From an uncultured Pelagibacteraceae bacterium (GTDB taxonomy: Bacteria; Pseudomonadota; Alphaproteobacteria; Pelagibacterales; Pelagibacteraceae): DNA of 64,000 bases. Positions 44,873 to 54,843 of this stretch are shown here, in pieces. Position 1 is the first letter of the stretch, and each line of letters starts with the position of its first letter. Below the pieces are notes generated by a model. That model worked only from the letters and a program-made list of their open reading frames with translations, searched no databases and was not told the DNA's origin. The stretch is from assembly GCA_902581405.1 (NCBI GenBank), contig CACHOJ010000001.1:62001-126000 (forward strand), written 5' to 3'. Both the position numbers and the translations under genes were made by a program.

Positions 44873-47843
44873 AAAAATATTTATTATTTTCTCATCAATA
44901 CTAATTTTTTTTTTTATATCTATAGTTTATTTAAGCATTTATGGAATAAAAACAGATAGTTTTAATAATTTTATAAATAATAAAGTAAGAGATTATAATT
45001 CAAAATTAACATTTCTACTTGATGATGTGTTTATTAAATTAAATCTAAGCGAAGGTGCTATAAATATAAACACCAAGGAATCAATATTAATTGCTGGATC
45101 GAATCCAATTAAAATTTCTAATATTGATATAAATTTAAATTTAATAAAATTTTTAAAAAATGAAAAATCAATTAAAAATATAAAAATAAAATCTTCAAAT
45201 AATTTGATAAAAGATGTGACATCTTTTTTAAATTCAATGGATTATAATCTATCTAGATATGTATTATATAGTCAGATTAATAAAGGGACACTAAATCTTG
45301 AACTAGATGCAAAATTTAACAATTTTAACCAGGATATTATTTCATATTTTATTTCGGGCTCTGTAAATAACGCAGGATTAAATATAATAGGATTTGAAAA
45401 TATTAATGATTTAAACTTTAATTTCCAAGCTCAAGAGGACCTAGTAAAAATTTCTGATTTAAATTTTAACTATAATGAGATAGGTTTTTTATCAAAAAGT
45501 TTAGAGATTAAAGCTAGAAAATCAGGTGAATATTACATTAAAGGAGATATTGAAAATACTAAAGCTTTAATAAACCCTAATTTAGTATTTGAACTTACAA
45601 AAATAAATCAAGATTATTTATCTAAGAAAGATATTTTATTAAAGAGTAAAAATATATTCTCATTCGAATTAAACCAAAGTAAAAAAATAAAAAATGTTAA
45701 AATTGACTCAATTTTGAATTTTGATGAGATTTTTTTTAATAAAAAATATCCAAATATTTTTTTCTTAAAAGATGGTACAATTTATTCTAAGTTTGAAAAC
45801 GGGCTATTTAATGCAGATCTAAATTCAAATTTCGTTTTTTCTGATGATTTAAATTTAAATAATGATTTTAAAAGTAATTATTTAAAATTATCATTAGAAA
45901 GTAAAAATAATCAAAAAATACAAATAAAAGGTAATATAAGTAATGGAAAAACGCTTATAGACCCTAAAATATTTTCAAATTTAATAGATGCAGACTTGAA
46001 ATTATTACCTAATAAAAAAATACATATTCAGACTGATAATGCTTTTAAATTTGATCTTATGAACGACAAAGTAGAAAATTATCTTATAAATTCAGAAATT
46101 AATTTAGACAAATTAGAAGTCAAAAAACAAATTCAAGATGTTATTTATTTAAAGAATATCAAAACAAAATTAATTTTTGGAGATAAATTGTTAAAAATTG
46201 ATTTAAAAAGTAATTATTCATTTTTTGATAAGAATTTAAATAATGACACTGAAAATAATCTTCTAAATCTTAAATTCGATAAAAATCATACTGAAATCTC
46301 AGATATAGAGATATTTGTACAGGCTGATAACAATCTTATCAATACTAAAGAATTTAAAAAATATTTAAAATTACAAAAAATAGACAATTTTATTGAAGAT
46401 CAAATAATTAAATTAAACTCAAATTTTAAATTAAATGCATCATTTGATGATAAATTTAATCTTAAAAAAATTGATATTTTATCAAATTTTGATTTAGATA
46501 ATTTAAATACCAACTATAAATCGGATTTAATAAAAACATATTTAGGAAATTATGAAAATAAAATCTCCATCAAAAATCCAAAAATTTTGCTTGAGTATTC
46601 AAATGATTTAATAAACTTACAAGTAGATGGAAAATATACATTAAAAGACAAAGAGGATAATTTTTTTGTAAAGTTTAAAGGAAATAAAAATGATTTTGAG
46701 CTTTATTCATTATTAGACTTATATGGTGTCAATATAAACCTTGATCAAATACAATATTCAAAGAGAAAAAATATAGATTCTGGATTAGAAATTTTAATAA
46801 ATAAATCAAAAAGAAGACTAAATATTCAGAAAATCAATTTTACAGAAAATGAAAATAATATTTTAATAGAGGATTTTGTACTTTCTGATGATCTCAAAAT
46901 ACGGAGCGTTGATAAAATTGATATTAATATTTTAAATAATAATGGGATTAAAAATAAATTTAAAATTACAAAAAATTTAAATAACTATAATTTAACTGGA
47001 GATCAATTGGATGGAGAGAAAATTGTTGAAATATTATTAAAGAGAAAGAATAAAAAAAAACTCTCAAATTTCTTTGACAATATAAATACTTCATTAATAT
47101 TAAATTTAGATAAAATATATTTAGAAAAAAATGAGTATCTCAAAAAATTTGATAGTGAATTAGAAATAAAAAATAATAAACTTATTTTAGCTAAAGCTAA
47201 TGCTGTTTTAAATGATGAAAATAATTTCTATTATTCATACAGAACAACAATTAAAGATGAAAAAATTACTAATATAATCATTGAAGATCCAAAACCTTTT
47301 ATAAATAACTATAAATTTATAAAAGGTTTTGAAGAAGGAGAATTAAAATTAAATTCTATAAAAATTGATAATACCTCCAGGTCAAATCTTAAAATTACTA
47401 ATTTTAAAGTAAAAGAGGTACCGGTTTTAGCAAAAATTCTTACCCTAGCATCTCTGCAGGGAATTGCAGATCTTATGACTGGTGAGGGTATAAGATTTGA
47501 TGAATTTGAAATGGAATTCAAGACTAAAAATAATCTTACTGAAATTGATGAGATGTATGCTATTGGACCAGCTATTTCTATTATGATGGAGGGTTATATA
47601 GAAAAAGATAAGTTGACCAGTTTGAGAGGAACTTTAGTACCTGCCACAACAATTAATAAAACAATTTCTAAAATTCCTTTAATTGGAGATATATTGGTAG
47701 GTAGTAGAACCGGAGAAGGTGTATTTGGGGTCAGTTTTAAGATTAAAGGACCGCCAAACGATCTTAAAAGTACTGTAAATCCAATCAAAACCCTCACACC
47801 AAGATTTATTACCAGGACTCTTGAAAATATTAAAGGTGGTTAA
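44865..47843 (+). CDS. Large AsmA/YhdP-like (DUF3971) envelope protein
   Basis: A 992-aa protein with an N-terminal membrane helix (residues 4-27) and a long periplasmic region of repeating beta strands, rich in Asn, Lys and Asp. The C-terminal 150 residues match the end of YhdP-type proteins: ILTLASLQGIADLMTGEGI, IGPAISIMMEGYI, IPLIGDILVGSRTGEGVFGVSF (as IPLIGDILVG and GEGVFGVSF). In E. coli YhdP and relatives move phospholipids to the outer membrane. It overlaps prfB by eight bases and tyrS (convergent) by four. Confidence 0.78.
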   Translation: MPKKIFIIFSSILIFFFISIVYLSIYGIKTDSFNNFINNKVRDYNSKLTFLLDDVFIKLNLSEGAININTKESILIAGSNPIKISNIDINLNLIKFLKNEKSIKNIKIKSSNNLIKDVTSFLNSMDYNLSRYVLYSQINKGTLNLELDAKFNNFNQDIISYFISGSVNNAGLNIIGFENINDLNFNFQAQEDLVKISDLNFNYNEIGFLSKSLEIKARKSGEYYIKGDIENTKALINPNLVFELTKINQDYLSKKDILLKSKNIFSFELNQSKKIKNVKIDSILNFDEIFFNKKYPNIFFLKDGTIYSKFENGLFNADLNSNFVFSDDLNLNNDFKSNYLKLSLESKNNQKIQIKGNISNGKTLIDPKIFSNLIDADLKLLPNKKIHIQTDNAFKFDLMNDKVENYLINSEINLDKLEVKKQIQDVIYLKNIKTKLIFGDKLLKIDLKSNYSFFDKNLNNDTENNLLNLKFDKNHTEISDIEIFVQADNNLINTKEFKKYLKLQKIDNFIEDQIIKLNSNFKLNASFDDKFNLKKIDILSNFDLDNLNTNYKSDLIKTYLGNYENKISIKNPKILLEYSNDLINLQVDGKYTLKDKEDNFFVKFKGNKNDFELYSLLDLYGVNINLDQIQYSKRKNIDSGLEILINKSKRRLNIQKINFTENENNILIEDFVLSDDLKIRSVDKIDINILNNNGIKNKFKITKNLNNYNLTGDQLDGEKIVEILLKRKNKKKLSNFFDNINTSLILNLDKIYLEKNEYLKKFDSELEIKNNKLILAKANAVLNDENNFYYSYRTTIKDEKITNIIIEDPKPFINNYKFIKGFEEGELKLNSIKIDNTSRSNLKITNFKVKEVPVLAKILTLASLQGIADLMTGEGIRFDEFEMEFKTKNNLTEIDEMYAIGPAISIMMEGYIEKDKLTSLRGTLVPATTINKTISKIPLIGDILVGSRTGEGVFGVSFKIKGPPNDLKSTVNPIKTLTPRFITRTLENIKGG

Positions 47844-49063
47844 TTTACAATTTTAAAGTGTTTTTTCTTGCCTATAGATAACTTTATAAAACCTTTATCT
47901 ACAAATAAGCTTGGATCAACTATGTATTTTTCATCTTGAATATTTTTGTTATCAATTTTTATTGCATTAGATTTTATTAATCTCCTTATTTCAGATTTTG
48001 AAACATCTTTATTTATATAGGAAATTAACTCGACTATATTTTTTGATAAAATGTCATCCCCAAGTTTAACATTTGGAAGATTCTCTCCAGTAGAATTTTC
48101 TTTGAAAGTATTTTTAGCAAGTTTTTCAGATTTTTTTGACTCTATAACTCCATGCAGCATTTCAGTTGCATGATTTGCAAGAAGAATTTTTAATTCATTT
48201 ATATTTTTATTTTTTTCCTTTTCGATTTTATCTAGAGGTATTTCAGTAAACATTTTTAAAAATTTTAACACATCTCTATCATCTGTATTTCTCCAAAACT
48301 GCCAATAGTCATAAGGTGACAACATTTTTTTATTTAACCATACTGCACCCTTTTCTGTTTTACCCATTTTTGCACCTGATGCTAAAGTAATAAGAGGCGT
48401 GGTTAATCCATATGCTTGATTTCCAGACTCTCTCTTTATTAATTCTACACCATTTATTATATTCCCCCACTGGTCAGAGCCTCCAATTTGTAAAGCACAC
48501 TTTTTTATTTTATTTAGTTCATAAAAATCGTATGCTTGTAGAATCATATAATTAAATTCCATGTAACTTAAAGATTGCTCTCTATCTAATCTCAATTTAA
48601 CACTGTCAAAACTTAACATTTTATTTATTGTGAAATGTCTACCTATATCTCTCAAAAATTTTATATAATTTAATTTACCTAGCCATTTAAAATTATTTAC
48701 AAAAATTGGTTTTAACCTTGGATTGTTTGTTTTTAAAAAAATTTTAAAGATTTTTTTAATATTTTTAATATTATTTTCTATCTGCTTTTCTGAAAGTATT
48801 TTTCGTGTCTCCTCTTTTCCTGATGGGTCACCAATTCTAGTTGTTCCTCCACCCAAAAGTACAATTGGTCTATGTCCATGCTTTTGTAAAAGTCTTAGAC
48901 ACATAATCTGCAATAAACTACCTACATGTAAGCTTGGAGCAGTGCTATCAAATCCAATATAAGCGTTACTATTTTTTTTGTTTAATAGTTCTGATAAACC
49001 AATTTCATCAGTACATTGATAAAAATATCCTCTATCTTTAAATTCTTTTAAAAAATTATTCAT
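47840..49063 (-). CDS. tyrS: Tyrosyl-tRNA synthetase
   Basis: Charges tRNA-Tyr. The 407-aa class I synthetase has the HIGH-like motif PSLHVGSLLQ near residue 45, the KMSKS-like motif KMGKTEKGAVW near 235, and a C-terminal S4-type RNA-binding domain (SKSEIRRLIKSNAIKID). The gene is divergent from anmK with 47 bases between. Confidence 0.95.
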   Translation of the reverse strand: MNNFLKEFKDRGYFYQCTDEIGLSELLNKKNSNAYIGFDSTAPSLHVGSLLQIMCLRLLQKHGHRPIVLLGGGTTRIGDPSGKEETRKILSEKQIENNIKNIKKIFKIFLKTNNPRLKPIFVNNFKWLGKLNYIKFLRDIGRHFTINKMLSFDSVKLRLDREQSLSYMEFNYMILQAYDFYELNKIKKCALQIGGSDQWGNIINGVELIKRESGNQAYGLTTPLITLASGAKMGKTEKGAVWLNKKMLSPYDYWQFWRNTDDRDVLKFLKMFTEIPLDKIEKEKNKNINELKILLANHATEMLHGVIESKKSEKLAKNTFKENSTGENLPNVKLGDDILSKNIVELISYINKDVSKSEIRRLIKSNAIKIDNKNIQDEKYIVDPSLFVDKGFIKLSIGKKKHFKIVN

Positions 49064-49110
49064 AAGTCTATAATGTTACAATATACATATTTTAATAAAA
49101 AAAAATAAGA

Positions 49111-50208
49111 ATGAAAAAAAATTTCTCTGCATTAGGTTTTATGAGTGGAACATCAGGTGATGGTGTAGACTCTTCTATAATAATCTCAAATGGCTTAGAT
49201 AACATAAATATCAAATATAATAGGTTTGATCCTTACCCAAATGATCTACTAAAAAAAATTCATAAATTGAGAGATAATATTCAAGAAATCAGAGATTTAT
49301 TGGAAAACTCAGTTGAAATAGAGAAATTAGAAAGAGAAATTACATATTTCCATGCCAATATAGCAAATAATCTATCTAAAAAATTTAAATTTGAATTAAT
49401 AGGTTTTCATGGTCACACGATCTACCATGAATCGAATGCACATATTTCTAAGCAAATTGGCTTAGGAGACCTCTTGTCAAAAATAACTTGTAAAACTGTT
49501 GTTTATGATTTCAGACAAAATGACATAAAAAATGGTGGGGAAGGAGCACCTTTATCACCAATTTATCATTTAACATTAATTAAAACATTATTTAACGAAA
49601 AAAAAATTAAAGTTCCAGTTTCAGTATTAAATATTGGAGGCATCTCAAATATTACAGAAATTTCTGAAGATTTTCAGATTACTAGTAAGGATATAGGCCC
49701 AGGAAACTGTTTAATAGATAAATGGTTAAGAAAAAATTCAAATAAACTTTATGATAAAAATGGATATTTTGCTGAAAAAGGAAAAGTAGATAAATTTATT
49801 TTTGATCAATATTTAGAAAACTATTATTATAGCAAAATAAATTCTAAAAGATCACTGGATATAAATGATTTTAATATTTCTTTTGCTAAAGGACTTTCGT
49901 TGGAAAATGGAGCTGCCACAATTACTGAGATAACAGCAGAACTTATCTCAAAAAAATTAGGAGATAATAATATTTATATTTGTGGCGGTGGTAGAAAAAA
50001 TAATTATCTTATTAATTCATTAAAAAAAAAAATTAAGAATAAAATTTCTATGATTGATGAACTAAAAATTGATGGTGATTATATAGAGTCACAGGCTTTT
50101 GCATTTCTTGCAATAAGGTCTTATTTAAATCTACCAATTTCATTCCCTACGACAACAAATTGCAATAAACCTACAGTTGGTGGTACTATTATTGAAAAAA
50201 TTTTATAA
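49111..50208 (+). CDS. anmK: Anhydro-N-acetylmuramic acid kinase
   Basis: Phosphorylates and opens 1,6-anhydroMurNAc, recycling peptidoglycan turned over by lytic transglycosylases. The 365-aa protein has the nucleotide-binding GFMSGTSGDGVD at the N-terminus, GFHGHTIYH, DFRQNDI, NIGGISNIT and CGGGRKNNYL. Its catalytic Asp lies in KNGGEGAPLSP/ IGPGNCLIDKW regions. tyrS and anmK are commonly neighbours in alphaproteobacteria. Confidence 0.93.
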   Translation: MKKNFSALGFMSGTSGDGVDSSIIISNGLDNINIKYNRFDPYPNDLLKKIHKLRDNIQEIRDLLENSVEIEKLEREITYFHANIANNLSKKFKFELIGFHGHTIYHESNAHISKQIGLGDLLSKITCKTVVYDFRQNDIKNGGEGAPLSPIYHLTLIKTLFNEKKIKVPVSVLNIGGISNITEISEDFQITSKDIGPGNCLIDKWLRKNSNKLYDKNGYFAEKGKVDKFIFDQYLENYYYSKINSKRSLDINDFNISFAKGLSLENGAATITEITAELISKKLGDNNIYICGGGRKNNYLINSLKKKIKNKISMIDELKIDGDYIESQAFAFLAIRSYLNLPISFPTTTNCNKPTVGGTIIEKIL

Positions 50209-50209
50209 A

Positions 50210-50875
50210 TTAGTAAAGAGCAGTTTCTTTTTTTATATACTTATTTAAAGATTTTATTAGAGAAGCATCATTTTTTGAAAAAAAGTGGTTTGCATCTTGA
50301 ATAGATTCAAATTCTACTTTTATTCCTTTTTGTTCACTCAATCTTTTATTTAACTCATTAATATGTTCTACTGGGACTAGTTCATCCTTTTTTCCATAAA
50401 TCATTATTCCTGATGTAGGACACGGTGATAAAAAAGAAAAGTCATAAACATTTGGTTGAGGAGAAACTACTACAAATCTATTAATTTCTGGTCTTCGCAT
50501 TAATAGTTGCATTGCAATTAAAGATCCAAAAGAGAAACCCGAAATCCAACATTGAGAGTTATCGAAGTTTTCTCTTTCAAGCCAATCAAGCGCTGCTGCT
50601 GCATCAGCAAGTTCTCCTTGTCCATTATCAAATTCCCCATCACTTTTTCCAACCCCCCTGAAATTTACTCTACAAACTGAAAAATCATTCTCAACAAACG
50701 TTTGAAAAATATCTACAACAACTTTGTTGTTCATCGTTCCGCCATACTGCGGATGTGGATGTAAAACTAAAGCAATTGGAGAAGTATTTTTTTTACTTTT
50801 AAAATATTTCGCCTCCAACCTTCCAGCTGGACCAGGTATAAAAATTTCTACAATTTTATTATCAACTGATGCCAT
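50210..50875 (-). CDS. Alpha/beta hydrolase
   Basis: A 221-aa cytoplasmic hydrolase with the oxyanion segment LVLHPHPQYGGTMNNKVV, nucleophile Ser in SGFSFGSLIA near residue 115, Asp in YGKKDELVPVEH and His in DANHFF. It fits the small serine-hydrolase group COG2945. The natural substrate is not known. It stands alone between anmK (stops one base apart) and iscR (divergent). Confidence 0.85.
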   Translation of the reverse strand: MASVDNKIVEIFIPGPAGRLEAKYFKSKKNTSPIALVLHPHPQYGGTMNNKVVVDIFQTFVENDFSVCRVNFRGVGKSDGEFDNGQGELADAAAALDWLERENFDNSQCWISGFSFGSLIAMQLLMRRPEINRFVVVSPQPNVYDFSFLSPCPTSGIMIYGKKDELVPVEHINELNKRLSEQKGIKVEFESIQDANHFFSKNDASLIKSLNKYIKKETALY

Positions 50876-50956
50876 TGATTATTAATCTCAAAAAAAATAA
50901 GGTTTTTTCTACCAAAAATGAGTGACAAAATGCAAGTTCTAAAATGTTAATTAATC

Positions 50957-50984
50957 TTGACTAAAATAGTCGGGTATATATAAG
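50957..50984 (+). promoter_or_regulatory. Predicted promoter of the iscR-suf operon
   Basis: TTGACT (50957-50962) and TATAAG (50979-50984) are 16 bases apart; the -10 lies in TATATATAAG. The start of transcription would be near 50991, 14 bases before the iscR ATG. This is the best -35 seen in the window. Confidence 0.55.
50959..50971. promoter_or_regulatory. Palindromic operator candidate (IscR autoregulation)
   Basis: GACTA-AAA-TAGTC is a perfect inverted repeat that overlaps the -35 element. A second short inverted repeat, CGGG (50971-50974) and CCCG (50986-50989), flanks the -10. Position fits repression of its own operon by the product of the first gene, iscR; direct binding is inference. 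Confidence 0.5.
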
Positions 50985-51004
50985 TCCCGTGGATTGCGGA
51001 AAAT

Positions 51005-51409
51005 ATGAAATTATCAAGTAAAGGTAGATACGCTGTAATGGCTCTAGCGGATCTAGCTAAATTTAATTTAAATGAGCCGGTATCATTAAGAGATATATCC
51101 CTTAGACAAGGAATTTCACTTGTATACCTCGAACAACTATTTTCAAAATTAAAAAAAAATAAAATAGTAACGAGTGTTAGAGGTAATAAAGGTGGATATA
51201 TTTTATCTAAACAGGCATCAGAGATTAAAATTTCTGATGTATTTGTTGCAGTTGATGAAAAAGTAAAAACTATTGGATGTGAAAAACATTCTGAGAGTGG
51301 ATGCAATGGAAAATCATCTAAGTGTATTACACACGATCTTTGGGATGAATTAGAGGATTACATAAATAACTTTTTTCAGAAAAAAACATTAAATGATTTA
51401 ATAAATTAA
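51005..51409 (+). CDS. iscR: Rrf2-family Fe-S regulator IscR
   Basis: A 134-aa winged-helix repressor. N-terminal MKLSSKGRYAVMALADLA and the recognition region QGISLVYLEQLFSKLKKN (18 residues) are typical. Three Cys at 92, 100 and 107 would ligate a [2Fe-2S] cluster; in E. coli the spacing is 92, 98 and 104. It is the first gene of the suf operon and probably senses Fe-S sufficiency to control it. 17 bases separate it from sufB. Confidence 0.9.
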   Translation: MKLSSKGRYAVMALADLAKFNLNEPVSLRDISLRQGISLVYLEQLFSKLKKNKIVTSVRGNKGGYILSKQASEIKISDVFVAVDEKVKTIGCEKHSESGCNGKSSKCITHDLWDELEDYINNFFQKKTLNDLIN

Positions 51410-51426
51410 AAAATATCAAATAGATT

Positions 51427-52863
51427 ATGAGAGATAAACAAGTACAAGATTTAAAAGAATATAAATACGGATTTTCAACCGATATTGATACTATTAAAGC
51501 ACCTAAAGGACTTAGTGAAGATGTAATAAAATTTATATCAAATATTAAAAAAGAACCTAAATGGTTGCTTGAGTGGAGATTAAAAGCTTACAATAGATTA
51601 AAAGTTTTAAAAGAGCCAGATTGGCAGAAACCAAAATATCCAAAGATAGATTATCAAGATTTATATTATTATTCTGCTCCAAAAAGTTTTAAAGAAAAAC
51701 CAAAAAATTTAGATGAATTAGATCCTAAATTATTAGAAACTTATAAAAAATTAGGAATACCCTTACAAGAACAGAAGAGATTAAATGGGATCGCAGTAGA
51801 TGCTGTCTTTGATTCCGTATCTGTTGCAACAACATTTAAAGACACTTTAACAAAACAAGGTATAATTTTCTGTTCGATTTCTGAAGCGATCCAAAAACAC
51901 CCTGACTTAGTAAAAAAATACCTTGGATCAGTTATTCCAGTCACAGATCACTATTTTGCTACTTTAAATTCTGCTGTATTTACAGATGGGTCGTTTGTAT
52001 ATATTCCTCCAGGTGTAAGGTGTCCTATGGAACTTTCCACATACTTTAGAATAAATGCTTCTGACACAGGGCAATTCGAAAGAACTTTAATAATAGCAGA
52101 TAAAGGTAGTTATGTAAGTTATTTAGAAGGTTGCACTGCACCAATGAGAGATGAAAATCAGCTACATGCTGCAAACGTTGAATTAGTTGCTTTAGATGAT
52201 GCAGAAATTAAATACTCAACAGTTCAAAATTGGTATCCAGGAGATAAAGATGGCAAAGGTGGAATTTATAATTTCGTTACAAAGAGAGGTCTTTGCCAAG
52301 GAAAAAATTCTAAAATTTCTTGGACTCAAGTTGAAACTGGGTCAGCAATTACTTGGAAATATCCAAGCTGTATTTTAAAAGGAGATAATTCTATTGGCGA
52401 GTTTTACTCAATAGCGATAACCAATAATCATCAAAAAGCAGACACAGGAACAAAAATGATCCACATTGGAAAAAATACAAAAAGTAAGATCATTTCGAAA
52501 GGGATAAGCGCTGGATATTCAGATATGACCTATAGAGGTTTAGTTGATATTTTAAAAAACGCAAAAAATTCAAGTAATTATACTCAATGCGACTCTCTTT
52601 TGATGGGTAATAAATGTGGAGCTCATACAGTTCCTTACATTAAGAATAAAAACTCAGACTCAAACATTGCTCATGAAGCAACAACATCTAAAATTAGTGA
52701 AGATCAGTTACATTATTGTCAACAAAGAGGTTTAAATAGTGAGGATGCAGTTGGTTTAATTGTGAATGGTTTTTGCAAAGAAGTTTTACAGCAACTACCC
52801 ATGGAATTTGCTGTTGAGGCACAAAAGTTGGTTGGAATTAGTTTAGAGGGAAGTGTTGGTTAA
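51427..52863 (+). CDS. sufB: Fe-S cluster assembly protein SufB
   Basis: The 478-aa scaffold subunit of SufBC2D. Typical blocks are [43 protein letters not shown], and C-terminal [18 protein letters not shown]. Clusters are built at the SufB-SufD interface with SufC ATPase. It abuts sufC directly. Confidence 0.96.
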   Translation: MRDKQVQDLKEYKYGFSTDIDTIKAPKGLSEDVIKFISNIKKEPKWLLEWRLKAYNRLKVLKEPDWQKPKYPKIDYQDLYYYSAPKSFKEKPKNLDELDPKLLETYKKLGIPLQEQKRLNGIAVDAVFDSVSVATTFKDTLTKQGIIFCSISEAIQKHPDLVKKYLGSVIPVTDHYFATLNSAVFTDGSFVYIPPGVRCPMELSTYFRINASDTGQFERTLIIADKGSYVSYLEGCTAPMRDENQLHAANVELVALDDAEIKYSTVQNWYPGDKDGKGGIYNFVTKRGLCQGKNSKISWTQVETGSAITWKYPSCILKGDNSIGEFYSIAITNNHQKADTGTKMIHIGKNTKSKIISKGISAGYSDMTYRGLVDILKNAKNSSNYTQCDSLLMGNKCGAHTVPYIKNKNSDSNIAHEATTSKISEDQLHYCQQRGLNSEDAVGLIVNGFCKEVLQQLPMEFAVEAQKLVGISLEGSVG

Positions 52864-53598
52864 ATGCTTAAGATAAGTAATTTAAATGCTAAAGTTGAAG
52901 ATAAATCTATACTAAATGGATTCTCTCTTAATATAAATCCAGGTGAAGTTCATGCGATAATGGGACCAAATGGCTCCGGTAAAAGTACATTATCTAATAT
53001 TTTGTCAGGAAAGAAAGGTTACGATATTTCAGGAGAAATATTATTTGAAGATAATAATTTATTTGAACTTGAAACAGAAGAGAGAGCACATAAAGGAATA
53101 TTTTTAGCATTTCAATATCCTTTAGAAATTCCTGGAGTGAATACAAACATATTTTTAAAAACTTCATTAAATGCTGTAAGGAAAGCAAGAGGGGAAAAGG
53201 AACTCGATGCTATTGAGTTTCTTAAATTAGTAAAAGAAAAAGCAAAAGATTTAAAATTCGATGAAGAAAAATTAAATAGACAATTAAATGTTGGTTTCTC
53301 TGGAGGAGAAAAGAAAAAGAATGAAATTTTGCAGATGACTATATTAAATCCGAAACTTTCAATTCTTGATGAAACTGATTCAGGTTTAGATATAGATGCG
53401 CTTCGTATTGTTGCTAATGGTGTAAATTCTTTGAGAAAAGAAAATAATTCTTTTCTTATAATAACACACTACCAAAGATTACTCGATTACATAAAACCAG
53501 ATTTCGTACATGTACTTATGAATGGAAAAATTGTTAAATCTGGAGGCGCAGAGTTAGCCGTTGAGTTAGAAAAGAAAGGTTACAAAAATTTTAGTTAA
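52864..53598 (+). CDS. sufC: Fe-S cluster assembly ATPase SufC
   Basis: The 244-aa ABC-type ATPase of SufBC2D. Walker A GPNGSGKSTLSN near 34-45, signature NVGFSGGEKKKNEIL, Walker B LSILDETDSGLDIDAL and the His switch ITHYQRLL are all visible. It abuts sufD directly, continuing the operon. Confidence 0.96.
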   Translation: MLKISNLNAKVEDKSILNGFSLNINPGEVHAIMGPNGSGKSTLSNILSGKKGYDISGEILFEDNNLFELETEERAHKGIFLAFQYPLEIPGVNTNIFLKTSLNAVRKARGEKELDAIEFLKLVKEKAKDLKFDEEKLNRQLNVGFSGGEKKKNEILQMTILNPKLSILDETDSGLDIDALRIVANGVNSLRKENNSFLIITHYQRLLDYIKPDFVHVLMNGKIVKSGGAELAVELEKKGYKNFS

Positions 53599-54843
53599 AT
53601 GGAAAAACAATTAAGAACAGATTTTAAAAAAATAATTGACAGCTCCAATTTTTCTGAAAAAGAAATTATTACAAAAGAAAAGTATTTGAATAAATTTATT
53701 CAAAATGGTTTTCCAAGCAAAAAAAATGAAGAATGGAAGTTTTTAGACCTAAATCAAGCTATAAAATCAAATATTGAGAATTTAGATTATTTTAATGAAA
53801 ATTTACCAAATGAGGTAGATCCTAAAATATATGTAGATGGTTTAGAGCATAATAAAATTGTTTTTATTAACGGAAGAATAGAGAAAATAGATTTCAAATA
53901 TGAAGAAAGTGATAAATTTGAAATTAAAGATCAATTTGACAGTGTGAGTTTACTTAATGATATAAATTCGCTTGTTGATTTAAACTCAGCATTAACAAAT
54001 AAATATTATAAAATTCAGGTAAAAGAGTATTATGCTGTAAAAAAACCAGTAATTATATATAGTTTAACAACAAGCAAAATTAGTTCAAAAAATATTAATA
54101 TCAGATTAGACTTTGATTTAAAATCTAACTCGTCTCTTAAAATAATAGATTATTCAATCGATAAATCTGAGAACAATTTTGTTAACATTGTTTATAATTT
54201 TAATTTAGAAAAAGATGCAATTCTTAAAAATTACAAATTAGATAAAGAAGAAAATAATAATATTAAATACTCATATAATAATATTAATCTAGATACTAAC
54301 AGTGTTACAGAAAATTTTATCTTATCATTAGGTTCAAGTTTTATCAAAAATGAAATTAATTGTAATTTAAATGGCGAATACTCTTCAGCATTTGTAAATG
54401 GTATATTCAATTTAGATAATAATAAAAATCATGAAATTAGAACATCTATTAATCATTTAAATGAAAATACTAAAAGTTATCAATTAATTAAAAGCGTTTT
54501 AGGAGAAAATACAAAATCAGCTTATCAAGGTAAAATATTTGTAAAATCTAATGCACAAAAAACTGATGGATATCAATTAAGTAAAGCAATTTTACTCAGT
54601 GATAATTCTGAGTTTAATGCAAAACCAGAATTAGAAATCTATGCAGATGATGTAAAATGTTCACATGGATCTGCTTCAGGAAGTTTAAATCAGGACTCTA
54701 TTTTTTATCTAATGTCTAGAGGTCTTAATTATAAAGAAGCAAAAGAACTTTTAATAAATGGTTTCTTATTGGATGTTGTTGAAAAAATTACTGATAATGA
54801 AATTAAAAATTTAATTAAAAATATTATGGGATTAAAAGAATGA
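53599..54843 (+). CDS. sufD: Fe-S cluster assembly protein SufD
   Basis: The 414-aa partner of SufB. The N-terminus is helical with FPSKKNEEWKFLDL, typical of SufD, the middle is a diverged beta-helix rich in Asn/Ser, and the conserved C-terminus has the His in DDVKCSHGSASGSLNQD, followed by YLMSRGLNYKEAKELLINGF. It overlaps sufS by four bases. Confidence 0.94.
   Translation: MEKQLRTDFKKIIDSSNFSEKEIITKEKYLNKFIQNGFPSKKNEEWKFLDLNQAIKSNIENLDYFNENLPNEVDPKIYVDGLEHNKIVFINGRIEKIDFKYEESDKFEIKDQFDSVSLLNDINSLVDLNSALTNKYYKIQVKEYYAVKKPVIIYSLTTSKISSKNINIRLDFDLKSNSSLKIIDYSIDKSENNFVNIVYNFNLEKDAILKNYKLDKEENNNIKYSYNNINLDTNSVTENFILSLGSSFIKNEINCNLNGEYSSAFVNGIFNLDNNKNHEIRTSINHLNENTKSYQLIKSVLGENTKSAYQGKIFVKSNAQKTDGYQLSKAILLSDNSEFNAKPELEIYADDVKCSHGSASGSLNQDSIFYLMSRGLNYKEAKELLINGFLLDVVEKITDNEIKNLIKNIMGLKE

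Noticed and set aside
50947-51306. 119-aa minus-strand frame opposite iscR
   Set aside because: It is fully antisense to iscR, covers its promoter, and shows no protein features; IscR on the plus strand is certain.
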